A stretch of DNA of 64,000 nucleotides from JAHFUS01 sp035689115. Lineage in GTDB: Bacteria; Actinomycetota; Acidimicrobiia; Acidimicrobiales; GCA-2861595. Positions 57,544 to 64,000 of the stretch are shown here, in pieces. The notes beneath the pieces were generated by a model that saw only the letters and a program-made list of their open reading frames with translations, ran no database searches and had not been told where the DNA came from. Within the stretch, counting starts at the first letter, position 1; every line of letters starts with the position of its first letter. The stretch is from assembly GCA_035689115.1 (NCBI GenBank), contig DASSMA010000076.1:1-64000 (forward strand), read 5' to 3'. The translations under genes and the position numbers were made by a program.

Positions 57544-58842
57544 ATGGACCAGGGGCGGATCACCGTGTTCCTCGCCGACGACAACCTTCTCGTCCGCGAG
57601 GGCGTCCGGGCCCTGGTGAACCTGGAGTCCGACCTCGACGTGGTGGGCGTGGCCGCCGACTACGACGAGCTGCTGGCCAAGGCGGAGCCCCTGGAGCCCC
57701 AGGTCCTGGTCACCGACATCCGGATGCCGCCCACCTTCCAGCAGGAGGGCATCGACGCCGCCAAGCAGCTGCGCAAGCGGCACCCCGGCACCGGCGTGGT
57801 GGTCCTGTCGCAGTACGACGACCCGGAGTACGCCATCTCCCTGCTCGGCGAGGGCCGGGCCGGCTACGCCTACCTGCTCAAGGACCGCATCGCCGAGGGC
57901 GACCAGCTGGCCCGGGCGATCCGCGAGGTGGCCGGCGGCGGCTCCATGCTCGACCCGTCGATCGTCCAGGCCCTCGTCCGGCCGGTGAGCGGCAAGGACG
58001 ACCTCGACGAGGACGAGGAGGAGCTGCTCCGCATGGTGGCCGAGGGGAAGCCCATGAAGGCCATCGCCGCCACGCGGGGCACGACGGCCGAGGCGGTGGC
58101 CAACCAGGTCGAGCGGCTGTTTCTCAAGCTGGCCCAGCAGGCCAGCGGCGGCACCGAGGGTCCCCTGCGCCGCCTGCGCATGCTGCACCAGGCCATCGTC
58201 GAGCGGGAGGAGCAGGGCGAGACGTTGAGCCGGCTCCTGCCCGGCGGCCTGGCCGACAAGGTGCGCCGGGAGGGCGGCCGCATCGGGGAGACCGAGACGC
58301 TCGAGGTCACGGTGCTGATGTCCGACATCCGGGGCTACTCCACCATCGCCGAGCACGCCGACCCCTCGATGCTGGCCGCCCAGCTGAACGAGCACCGGGC
58401 GGAGATGAACCGGGCCATCCTCGCCGTGGGCGGGACGGTGATGCAGTTCGTGGGCGACGCCGTCATGGCCGTCTTCGGCGCTCCCCTGCCCGTCGACGAC
58501 CACGCCGGCCGGGCGCTGGAGGCGGCGCGGGGCATGCACGCCGGCCAGGCCGAGGTGAACCGGCGCTGGACCGAGCAGGGCCGGCCGGCGTTCGACCTGG
58601 GCATCGGCCTCAGCACCGGGCAGGTGGCGGCCGCCCTGCTCGGCTCCGAGGAGCGCCTGGAATACACGATGGTGGGCGACACGGTGAACCTCACCCAGCG
58701 CCTCCAGCAGTGGGCCGGGCCGGGCGAGACGGTCGTCAGCCAGGCCACCGCCGACGCGCTGGCCGGCGTCGACCTGGAGCCGCTGGAGCCGGCGCTGGTG
58801 AAGGGCCGCGACACGCCCGTCCATGCCTTCAAGGTCCGATGA
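57544..58842 (+). CDS. Response regulator with LuxR-like HTH and class III adenylate/guanylate cyclase
   Basis: This 432-residue protein starts at ATG 57544. The receiver domain (1-125) has acidic DD at the N-terminus, phospho-acceptor D58 in VTDIRMPP, and the Lys of LLKDR. A LuxR-like helical segment follows (about 150-195, EEELLRMVAEGKPMKAIAAT). The class III cyclase domain (about 245-432) has metal Asp D261 in VTVLMSDIRGYSTIAEH, D305 in FVGDAVMAVFGAP, and YTMVGDTVNLTQRLQQ. A phosphorylation-gated cAMP (or cGMP) synthase is inferred. The receiver closely resembles that of the NarL-type regulator at 59122, so both may answer the same kinase family. Confidence 0.92.
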   Translation: MDQGRITVFLADDNLLVREGVRALVNLESDLDVVGVAADYDELLAKAEPLEPQVLVTDIRMPPTFQQEGIDAAKQLRKRHPGTGVVVLSQYDDPEYAISLLGEGRAGYAYLLKDRIAEGDQLARAIREVAGGGSMLDPSIVQALVRPVSGKDDLDEDEEELLRMVAEGKPMKAIAATRGTTAEAVANQVERLFLKLAQQASGGTEGPLRRLRMLHQAIVEREEQGETLSRLLPGGLADKVRREGGRIGETETLEVTVLMSDIRGYSTIAEHADPSMLAAQLNEHRAEMNRAILAVGGTVMQFVGDAVMAVFGAPLPVDDHAGRALEAARGMHAGQAEVNRRWTEQGRPAFDLGIGLSTGQVAAALLGSEERLEYTMVGDTVNLTQRLQQWAGPGETVVSQATADALAGVDLEPLEPALVKGRDTPVHAFKVR

Positions 58843-58940
58843 GAATCGCTTCGCAAGCAGAGCTTGCTCAGCGAGCTTGTCGTGCCGGCCTCCGGCCGGC
58901 TCCCATGCCGCCGACCGGCGAAGCCGGCCCGGCGGCTTCC

Positions 58941-58964
58941 TGCGGGGGGGCTGCGCCCCCCGCA
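58941..58964. terminator. GC hairpin after the cyclase gene
   Basis: TGCGGGGGG (58941-58949) and CCCCCCGCA (58956-58964) are separated by GCTGCG, about 100 bases after the cyclase stop. The whole 58843-59068 spacer is full of short GC palindromes (for example around CGGCCTCCGGCCGG) and contains no gene. It probably ends the cyclase transcript. Confidence 0.55.
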
Positions 58965-59068
58965 CCCCCCGTGCCGCCAGCCGAAGGTGGCCGCCTGCGG
59001 CGGCGGGGGGCGGCAGCCGGCATTCTCATCGTTCGCTGGTCGGCCCGGCCGGGTCGGTGGGGGCCATG

Positions 59069-59115
59069 ACCGGGACGATCGGTCCCGGTGCCGGACGGGG
59101 CCGGTGCAATAGCCT
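59069..59115 (+). promoter_or_regulatory. Operator-like palindrome and -10 before the NarL-type regulator
   Basis: ACCGGGAC-GATCG-GTCCCGGT (59069-59089) is a perfect 8-bp inverted repeat. TAGCCT (59110-59115) fits a -10 box and the ATG follows 6 bases later, so the mRNA may be leaderless. The palindrome overlaps the -35 zone, a good place for a regulator. Confidence 0.5.
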
Positions 59116-59121
59116 CGCCCC

Positions 59122-59790
59122 ATGCCGATCCGGCTCGTCCTGGCCGAGGACCACTACCTCGTGCGAGAGGGCGTGCGCCGGTTGATCGAGACCGAGCCCG
59201 AGCTGGAGCTGGTGGCCAGCTGCGGCGACCTCCCGAGCCTGATGGCCGCCATCGAGGAGCACCGGCCCGACGTCGTGCTCACCGACATCCGCATGCCTCC
59301 CACCGGCACCGACGAGGGGCTGCAGGCCGCCGACCGCCTGCGCGAGCTGCGGCCCGACGCCGGCGTGGTGGTGCTGAGCCAGTACGCCGACCCCCAGTAC
59401 GCCCTGGCCTTCCTCGAGCACGGGTCGAAGGGCCGGGCCTACCTGCTGAAGGAGCGGGTGTCCGACGTCGACCAGCTCTTCGGCGCCATCCGGTCGGTGG
59501 CCAAGGGCGACTCCTACATCGACCCCAAGGTGGTCGACGCCCTCGTCGCCGCCCGGTCCCGCTCGGCGGCCTCACCCCTGCGGTTCCTCACCGCCCGGGA
59601 GACCGAGATCCTCCAGGAGATGGCCCAGGGCAAGAACAACTCGGCCATCGCCGCCTCCCTCGCCCTGTCCGACCGGGCGGTGGAGAAGCACATCGGATCG
59701 ATCTTCTCCAAGCTCGGACTCACCGAGGAGCAGGACGTCAACCGCCGGGTGAAGGCGGTGCTCCTCTTCCTCGCCGAGCGGGAGGCCTAG
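59122..59790 (+). CDS. NarL/LuxR-family response regulator
   Basis: This 222-residue protein has a receiver domain (1-125) with phospho-acceptor D55 in VLTDIRMPP and a LLKER Lys. A LuxR HTH (about 150-215) follows: RFLTARETEILQEMAQGKNN then SAIAASLALSDRAVEKHIGS. It is a DNA-binding output regulator. It closely resembles the receiver part of the cyclase protein, so one probably arose from the other. The stop is 2 bases before a stand-alone receiver gene. A NarX-type kinase lies just downstream on the other strand. Confidence 0.92.
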   Translation: MPIRLVLAEDHYLVREGVRRLIETEPELELVASCGDLPSLMAAIEEHRPDVVLTDIRMPPTGTDEGLQAADRLRELRPDAGVVVLSQYADPQYALAFLEHGSKGRAYLLKERVSDVDQLFGAIRSVAKGDSYIDPKVVDALVAARSRSAASPLRFLTARETEILQEMAQGKNNSAIAASLALSDRAVEKHIGSIFSKLGLTEEQDVNRRVKAVLLFLAEREA

Positions 59791-59792
59791 CG

Positions 59793-60173
59793 ATGACCGG
59801 CGAGCACCCGGTGTCGGTGATGATCGTCGACGACCAGGTGCTGTTCCGCCGGGCGGCCGCCTCGGTGGTGCGCGTCACCCCCGGCTTCGAGCTGGTGGGC
59901 GAGGCCCAGTCGGGCGAGGAGGCGGTCGAGCTGGCCAACCGGCTGGAGCCCGAGCTGGTCCTCATGGACATCAACATGGCCGGCATCAACGGCATCGAGG
60001 CCACCCGCCGCATCACCGCCGACCACCCGGGCACCCGGGTGGTGCTGCTGTCCACCTACCGCCTGGAGGACCTCCCCTCCGACGCCCACACCTCGGGCAT
60101 GGCCGCCTACGTCAACAAGGACGAGTTCGGCCCCGACGTGCTCACCGACGTGTGGCGGGGGGCGCCGGCGTAG
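59793..60173 (+). CDS. Stand-alone receiver (CheY-like) protein
   Basis: This 126-residue single-domain receiver has VMIVDDQ at the start, phospho-acceptor D59 in LVLMDINMAG and the Lys of VNKDEF. There is no output domain. It may be a phosphate sink or a shuttle between the kinase at 60237-62339 and the NarL-type or cyclase regulators. It begins 2 bases after the NarL gene and ends before a strong bidirectional terminator. Confidence 0.88.
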   Translation: MTGEHPVSVMIVDDQVLFRRAAASVVRVTPGFELVGEAQSGEEAVELANRLEPELVLMDINMAGINGIEATRRITADHPGTRVVLLSTYRLEDLPSDAHTSGMAAYVNKDEFGPDVLTDVWRGAPA

Positions 60174-60188
60174 CAGTCGGTGAGGTTT

Positions 60189-60218
60189 CGGATCGGGACC
60201 CGACAGGGTCCCGATCCG
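60189..60218. terminator. Bidirectional terminator, 13-bp perfect stem
   Basis: CGGATCGGGACCC (60189-60201), loop GACA, GGGTCCCGATCCG (60206-60218). It lies between the convergent receiver and histidine kinase genes and is the strongest hairpin in the window. There is no T-tract. Confidence 0.8.
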
Positions 60219-60236
60219 ATACCTCGACCTGGCGGC

Positions 60237-62339
60237 TCAGTGGTCGAGGGGGATGCGGCCGGAGATGCGGGTGCCCTCGCCGAGGGCCGAGTGGACGGCC
60301 AGGCTGCCGCCGATGGCGCCGACCCGGTCGCCCATGTTGACGAAGCCGGCGCCCGAGCCGCGGTCGCCGAGGTCGAAGCCGGCGCCGGTGTCGGCCACCT
60401 CGAAGAGCAGGCCGCCCTCCTCCTCCCACACCCGCACCGAGGCGGTGGCCCCCTCGCCGGCGTGCTTGCCGGCGTTCTGGAGGGCCTCCAGGCAGCAGAA
60501 GTAGACGGCGGCCTCGACGTCGGCGGGGTACCGGCCGACGCCGTCGGCGTGCAGCTCGGTGGGCAGGGCGGCCCGGCCGGCGGCGGCGCTGAGGGCCTCG
60601 ACCAGGCCCCGGTCGACCAGCAGCGGCGGGTAGATGCCGTGGGCCAGGCTGCGCAGCTCCTGCACGGCGTCCTGGATGCCGGTGCCGAGGTCCTCGAGGA
60701 TGCCGGCGACCATGGACGGGTCCTTGTCGGCCAGCGTGCGGGCCAGGCGGATGTTGACGGCGAGGGCCACCAGGTGCTGCTGGGCGCCGTCGTGGAGGTT
60801 GCGCTCGATCTGGCGGCGGGCGGCGTCGGACGCGGCCACGATGCGGGCGCGGGAGGCCCGCAGCTCCTCGGCCTGGCGGCGCACCTCGTCGAGCGACGCC
60901 TGGAGGGCGGAGTCGAGCCGCACGTTGTGGAGGGCGACCGCCACCTGGCGGGCCAGCTCGGCCAGCGCCAGCTCGTCCTCCTCCCGGAAGGCGTCGCCGT
61001 CGGGCGCCCGCACGGCGACGATGAGGCCGAGCAGCCGGCCCGAGTGGACCATCGGCGCGACGCGCATGAGGCAGTCCTCGCGCCCGGCCAGCAGCTGCGG
61101 CAGCCACACCTTCACCCACGCCGGCCCGGACACGCCGGCCCGGGCCACCACCGACTCCTCGCCCGGGTTGAGGGACAGGGTGACCACCGGCGCGTCGGGC
61201 ACCGACACCGACCGCTGGAGCTGGCCGTCGGAGCCCGTCCACACCTCGGCCGCCTGGCGGCCGAGGACCCGGCGCACGGACTCGGCGACCTGGAGCAGCA
61301 GCTCGTCGAGGGGGACGGCCCGGGTCATGCGGTTGCCGAAGGTGCGGATCACCTCGTCGGGCGCCTCCCGCTCGCCGTACACCAGCCGGTTGGCGTAGCG
61401 GTTGAGCCGGCGGCGGGCGGGGGCGTAGAGCAGGGCCGAGACGGCGGCGGCGACCATGGACAGCCCGAGCAGCGGGCGCTCGTCGCCGGTGGGCGTACGG
61501 CCGAGGCCGAGCACGATCACCGAGTAGACGGCGACGACGACGAAGCTGAGCCCCGCCACTGACACGGTGTGGGCCAGGAGCGTGTCGATGCGGCCCAGCA
61601 GCGTCTTGGACGACCCCAGGGCGAGGGCGAGCGGGATCGGGACGACGGCGAGCACGGCGACGGCGCCGAGGGCCGACGGCCAGCCGGAGAACAGCCGCAG
61701 GGCCAGGGCGATCAGCGCCACCTCGACGCCCACCGCCACCGCCCAGCCGAACCACTGGAGGCGCTGGCGCTCGACGCCCTGCGAACGGCGGTAGCGGTGG
61801 CTCGACACGGCCAGGCCGACGGTGAGGGCGACGAGGGCTTCGATCGCCAACGGCCAGGCGGGCACCGACGGCCGGCCCATCCAGACGACGAGCCCGGCGA
61901 CGACGCCGACCGCGTAGCCGGCGGCGACCGAGGTGCGGCTCACCCGGCAGGCGCCGTCGGGCAGGCCGAACAGCACGTGCAGGCCGACCGCCGGCAGCAG
62001 GGCGACGGCCAGGGCCAGCGCCAGCTGGGCGGCGCCGGAGCCGTCGGTGACGCCGGCGGCCAGGACGGCCACCCCGCCGGTCACGGCCCCCGCCAGCAGC
62101 AGCACCGACAGGCGCTCGCCGGGGCGCCGGCGGGCGACCACTGCGGCGGCGAGCGCCCACGCCGCCACGACCAGGGCCCGCTCGACCTGTCCGGCGATGC
62201 GGCCGTCCCCGGCGGCGGCCACACCGGCCACGGCCAGGGCGGCGGCCGCCGCCGCGCCGAGCACGACGGCCGACCCGCCCCTGGTGTCGGCGGTGTCCAG
62301 GGTGAGGCCGTCCGCCACGGTGGAGAGCTCCGCCGTCAC
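60237..62339 (-). CDS. Membrane sensor histidine kinase, NarX/HisKA_3 type with GAF domain
   Basis: This 700-residue protein starts at GTG 62339, 11 bases after the ABC ATPase. About eight membrane helices occupy residues 20-310. A GAF-like domain follows (about 340-490; MTRAVPLDELLLQVAESVRR, MVHSGRLLGLIVAV). The HisKA_3 helix is RRQIERNLHDGAQQHLVALA with phospho-His near 515. The HATPase part has AVYFCCLEALQNAGKHAGEG and FEVADTGAGFDLGDRGSGAG. It probably phosphorylates the NarL-type regulator, the receiver and the cyclase regulator. Coupling with an ABC transporter suggests it senses what the transporter handles. Confidence 0.92.
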   Translation of the reverse strand: MTAELSTVADGLTLDTADTRGGSAVVLGAAAAAALAVAGVAAAGDGRIAGQVERALVVAAWALAAAVVARRRPGERLSVLLLAGAVTGGVAVLAAGVTDGSGAAQLALALAVALLPAVGLHVLFGLPDGACRVSRTSVAAGYAVGVVAGLVVWMGRPSVPAWPLAIEALVALTVGLAVSSHRYRRSQGVERQRLQWFGWAVAVGVEVALIALALRLFSGWPSALGAVAVLAVVPIPLALALGSSKTLLGRIDTLLAHTVSVAGLSFVVVAVYSVIVLGLGRTPTGDERPLLGLSMVAAAVSALLYAPARRRLNRYANRLVYGEREAPDEVIRTFGNRMTRAVPLDELLLQVAESVRRVLGRQAAEVWTGSDGQLQRSVSVPDAPVVTLSLNPGEESVVARAGVSGPAWVKVWLPQLLAGREDCLMRVAPMVHSGRLLGLIVAVRAPDGDAFREEDELALAELARQVAVALHNVRLDSALQASLDEVRRQAEELRASRARIVAASDAARRQIERNLHDGAQQHLVALAVNIRLARTLADKDPSMVAGILEDLGTGIQDAVQELRSLAHGIYPPLLVDRGLVEALSAAAGRAALPTELHADGVGRYPADVEAAVYFCCLEALQNAGKHAGEGATASVRVWEEEGGLLFEVADTGAGFDLGDRGSGAGFVNMGDRVGAIGGSLAVHSALGEGTRISGRIPLDH

Positions 62340-62350
62340 CGGCCGGCCGC

Positions 62351-63079
62351 CTACCCGCCGGCGAGGGTGCGGGTGGACGCCGCCGCGTCGCCGCCGTCCC
62401 CGTCGGCGCCGTCGGACTCGATGCGGCCGTCGCGCATCAGCACCAGCCGGTCGGCGGCGGCGGCCACGTCCTTGTCGTGGGTCACGAGCATGATGGCCTG
62501 GCCCTCGCGGTGCAGGCGCCGGAACAGCTCGAGCACCTCCATGCCGCCCGCCGTGTCGAGGGCCCCGGTGGGCTCGTCGGCCAGCAGGAGGGTGGGCTCG
62601 TTGGCCAGGGCGCGGGCGATGGCGAGCCGCTGGCGCTGCCCGCCGGACAGCACTCCGGGCGCGCTCTTGGCCTTGTCGGCCAGGCCCAGCAGGTCGAGCA
62701 GGTCCCGCGCCCGGCTCTCCGCCTGCTTGCGGGACGACCCGGCGATCACCGCCGGAAGGGTGACGTTCTCCAGCACGCTCATGCCCTCGAGGAGGTTGAA
62801 GAACTGGAACACGATCCCGATGTGGGCCCGGCGGATGCGGGCCAGCTCGTTCTCGTCCTTGCCCACCAGCGACTGGCCGGCCAGGGTGATCTGCCCGTCG
62901 CTCGGCGTGTCGAGGCCGGCGATCAGGTTCAGCAGGGTGGACTTCCCGCAGCCCGACGGGCCCATCACCGCCACGAACTCCCCGTCCTCGAGGACGAGGT
63001 CGACGCCGCGCAGGGCGCGCACCGGCACGCCCTCGGACTCGTAGGTCTTCCGCACCCCGCTCGCTTCGACGACCGTCAC
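62351..63079 (-). CDS. ABC transporter ATPase, MacB/LolD type
   Basis: This 242-residue protein starts at GTG 63079 with GGGAG 8 bases before it. Walker A is GPSGCGKSTLLN, the signature LSGGQRQRLAIARAL, and Walker B LLLADEPTGALD, all intact. The MacB/LolD-type LIAGLDTPSDGQITLAG and FFNLLEGMSVLENV are present. It powers the FtsX-type permease encoded upstream (63176 and beyond) and may also serve the permeases at 49903 and 53216, which lack their own ATPase. Confidence 0.93.
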   Translation of the reverse strand: MTVVEASGVRKTYESEGVPVRALRGVDLVLEDGEFVAVMGPSGCGKSTLLNLIAGLDTPSDGQITLAGQSLVGKDENELARIRRAHIGIVFQFFNLLEGMSVLENVTLPAVIAGSSRKQAESRARDLLDLLGLADKAKSAPGVLSGGQRQRLAIARALANEPTLLLADEPTGALDTAGGMEVLELFRRLHREGQAIMLVTHDKDVAAAADRLVLMRDGRIESDGADGDGGDAAASTRTLAGG

Positions 63080-63175
63080 CGCACGCTCCCTTGCTGTTCC
63101 TGGTCCCATTTGGCACCACCGCCGGCTCTGCTGCAAGTGTGCCGCCCCCCGGACCGGTGTTCGGACAACCCCACC

Positions 63176-64000
63176 TCAATCTCGCCGCAGCACCTCGGCC
63201 GGGTCCAGGCGGGCCGCCGCCCGGCGGGGCGGGACGGCCGCCACCTGGGCCAGCGCCAGCACGGCCAGTGGGATCCCGAGCAGGGCGACGGCCGGGATGG
63301 ACGCCACCGGCGGCAGGTCGATGGCGCCGGTGACGAGCGCCCACACCGCCCGCCCGGCGACCACCCCGAGCAGGACGCCGATGGTGCAGCTGCCCAGCAC
63401 GAGGGCCAGGGCCTGGGTGCTCACCACCGTGCGCAGCTGGCGGGCGGTGAAGCCCAGGCAGCGCAGCACGGCCAGCTCGTGGCGGCGCCGGCGCACGGCC
63501 GTGGCCACGGCGTGGCCGAGGCTGAGCACGGCCACCACGACGAGGAACCCGGCCAGCAGCCAGGGCACCAGGCGCACCTGGCGGAGCCGCTCGGCCTGGG
63601 CGGGCGGCGCCGGCGCCCGCACGCCGACCCGGTTGCCGGGGTCGGCGTAGCGGGCCGAGACCCGGGCCAGCGAGGCACGCGGGCGCAGGGTGAGGGCCAC
63701 GTTGTCCGAGCATTCGTCGTCGGGGCCGCAGCCGGCGAAGCCGAGCCGCCGGGCACCGTCGCCGGACAGAGCCACCCCTTCGCTGCTGGACCCCCCGTCG
63801 GAGCGCACCGGGAACACAGCCTCGCCGACCACGTGGAACGGGGCGGTGGACTCGCCCAGGCCGATGGAGACGGTGTCGCCGACCCGGGCGCCGGCCGCCC
63901 GCAGGGTGGCGGAGCCGAAGAGCGCGTCGTCGGCGCTGGCCAGCTGGCGGCCGGCCAGCAGCACCAGGCGGGAGTCGCCCTTGAGGGGCGTGACGACCAG
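63176..64000 (-). CDS. FtsX/MacB-type ABC permease, C-terminal part (runs off the window)
   Basis: 275 codons of a longer permease are visible; the reading frame stays open through base 64000. A second extracellular domain (GDTVSIGLGESTAPFHVVGE) is followed by the last membrane helices (VPWLLAGFLVVVAVLSLGHA, ALALVLGSCTIGVLLGVVAG, AVALLGIPLAVLALAQVAAV). The end PRRAAARLDPAEVLRRD is the usual FtsX tail. It lies 96 bases upstream of its ATPase on the same strand. It is closely similar in the C-terminus to the two other permeases in the window. Confidence 0.88.
   Translation of the reverse strand: MVVTPLKGDSRLVLLAGRQLASADDALFGSATLRAAGARVGDTVSIGLGESTAPFHVVGEAVFPVRSDGGSSSEGVALSGDGARRLGFAGCGPDDECSDNVALTLRPRASLARVSARYADPGNRVGVRAPAPPAQAERLRQVRLVPWLLAGFLVVVAVLSLGHAVATAVRRRRHELAVLRCLGFTARQLRTVVSTQALALVLGSCTIGVLLGVVAGRAVWALVTGAIDLPPVASIPAVALLGIPLAVLALAQVAAVPPRRAAARLDPAEVLRRD

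Noticed and set aside
58843..59121. A small gene in the spacer after the cyclase
   Set aside because: Open frames exist only because of GC content; the region is dominated by short palindromes and lacks a ribosome site and a natural-looking protein.

Overview
ORGANISM. The window is high-GC DNA (mostly about 70%). Actinomycete-style starts (many GTG, some TTG), 4-bp ATGA/GTGA gene overlaps and a MobF conjugation protein with actinobacterial features point to an actinobacterium. The surface-protein and signalling content would fit Acidimicrobiia, but that placement is inference. There is no rRNA, no intact tRNA, no CRISPR array and no insertion sequence. LAYOUT. (1) 1-22691 is the right part of an integrated mobile element. 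It holds GC-rich tandem repeats around an unknown gene, a hairpin in front of a complete MobF relaxase-helicase (1054-4644), and a minus-strand defence-type block of lower GC (4671-21887). An excisionase-like HTH gene (22103-22288) follows. The element ends at 22648-22691 in the 3' half of a tRNA-Lys(CTT), which is its attachment-site scar. Nothing resembling an integrase is visible, so the integrase and the intact tRNA should lie left of base 1. In transcription order (right to left) the defence block reads: decayed SNF2-type helicase fused by deletion to the tail of a DUF499-type ATPase; a complete ABC three-component (ABC-3C) system of effector, middle component and ATPase; then DUF4132 protein, 1677-aa protein, MoxR AAA+ ATPase, DUF5682-VWA fusion and SWIM zinc-finger protein. 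Nearly all of these genes overlap by 4 bp or are a few bases apart. The MoxR/VWA set resembles the E. coli yehI-yehL-yehM-yehP-yehQ genes, with yehM-like and yehP-like domains fused. (2) 22692-32210 is chromosomal backbone. It has an OmpA-type protein with a membrane-anchored partner, a lipoprotein next to a frameshifted membrane protein, a HEAT-like protein, a sulfation operon (APS kinase, sulfotransferase, oxidoreductase), a NYN/PIN-like protein and a decayed toxin/immunity pair. (3) 32318-49872 is a cell-surface locus between two TrmB-like regulators. It encodes an RCC1-propeller protein with an LPXTG-like LARTG signal, an 1838-aa SBBP/Kelch/TIG/FN3 protein, a C-terminally anchored Ig-like protein, an anchored family-5 solute-binding protein, an unusual FtsH-like protease with two AAA+ modules and a secreted sialidase-like propeller. 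Shared upstream DNA motifs with identical spacing tie some of these genes into one candidate regulon. (4) 49903-64000 is a signalling and transport region. It has three large FtsX/MacB-type permeases (one cut by the window edge) and one matching ATPase, an ArsR-SRPBCC fusion with a clear operator inside its promoter, and a putative cAMP circuit of REC-HTH-cyclase, cyclic-nucleotide-binding protein and MBL hydrolase. A NarL-type regulator, a stand-alone receiver and a membrane histidine kinase complete it. Several genes here appear to be transcribed from divergent leaderless promoters. The strongest candidates for new biology are the DUF5682-VWA/MoxR/1677-aa/DUF4132/SWIM operon travelling with ABC-3C on a tRNA-integrated element, the tandem-AAA+ FtsH-like protease, and the palindrome-plus-box regulatory module repeated with exact spacing.
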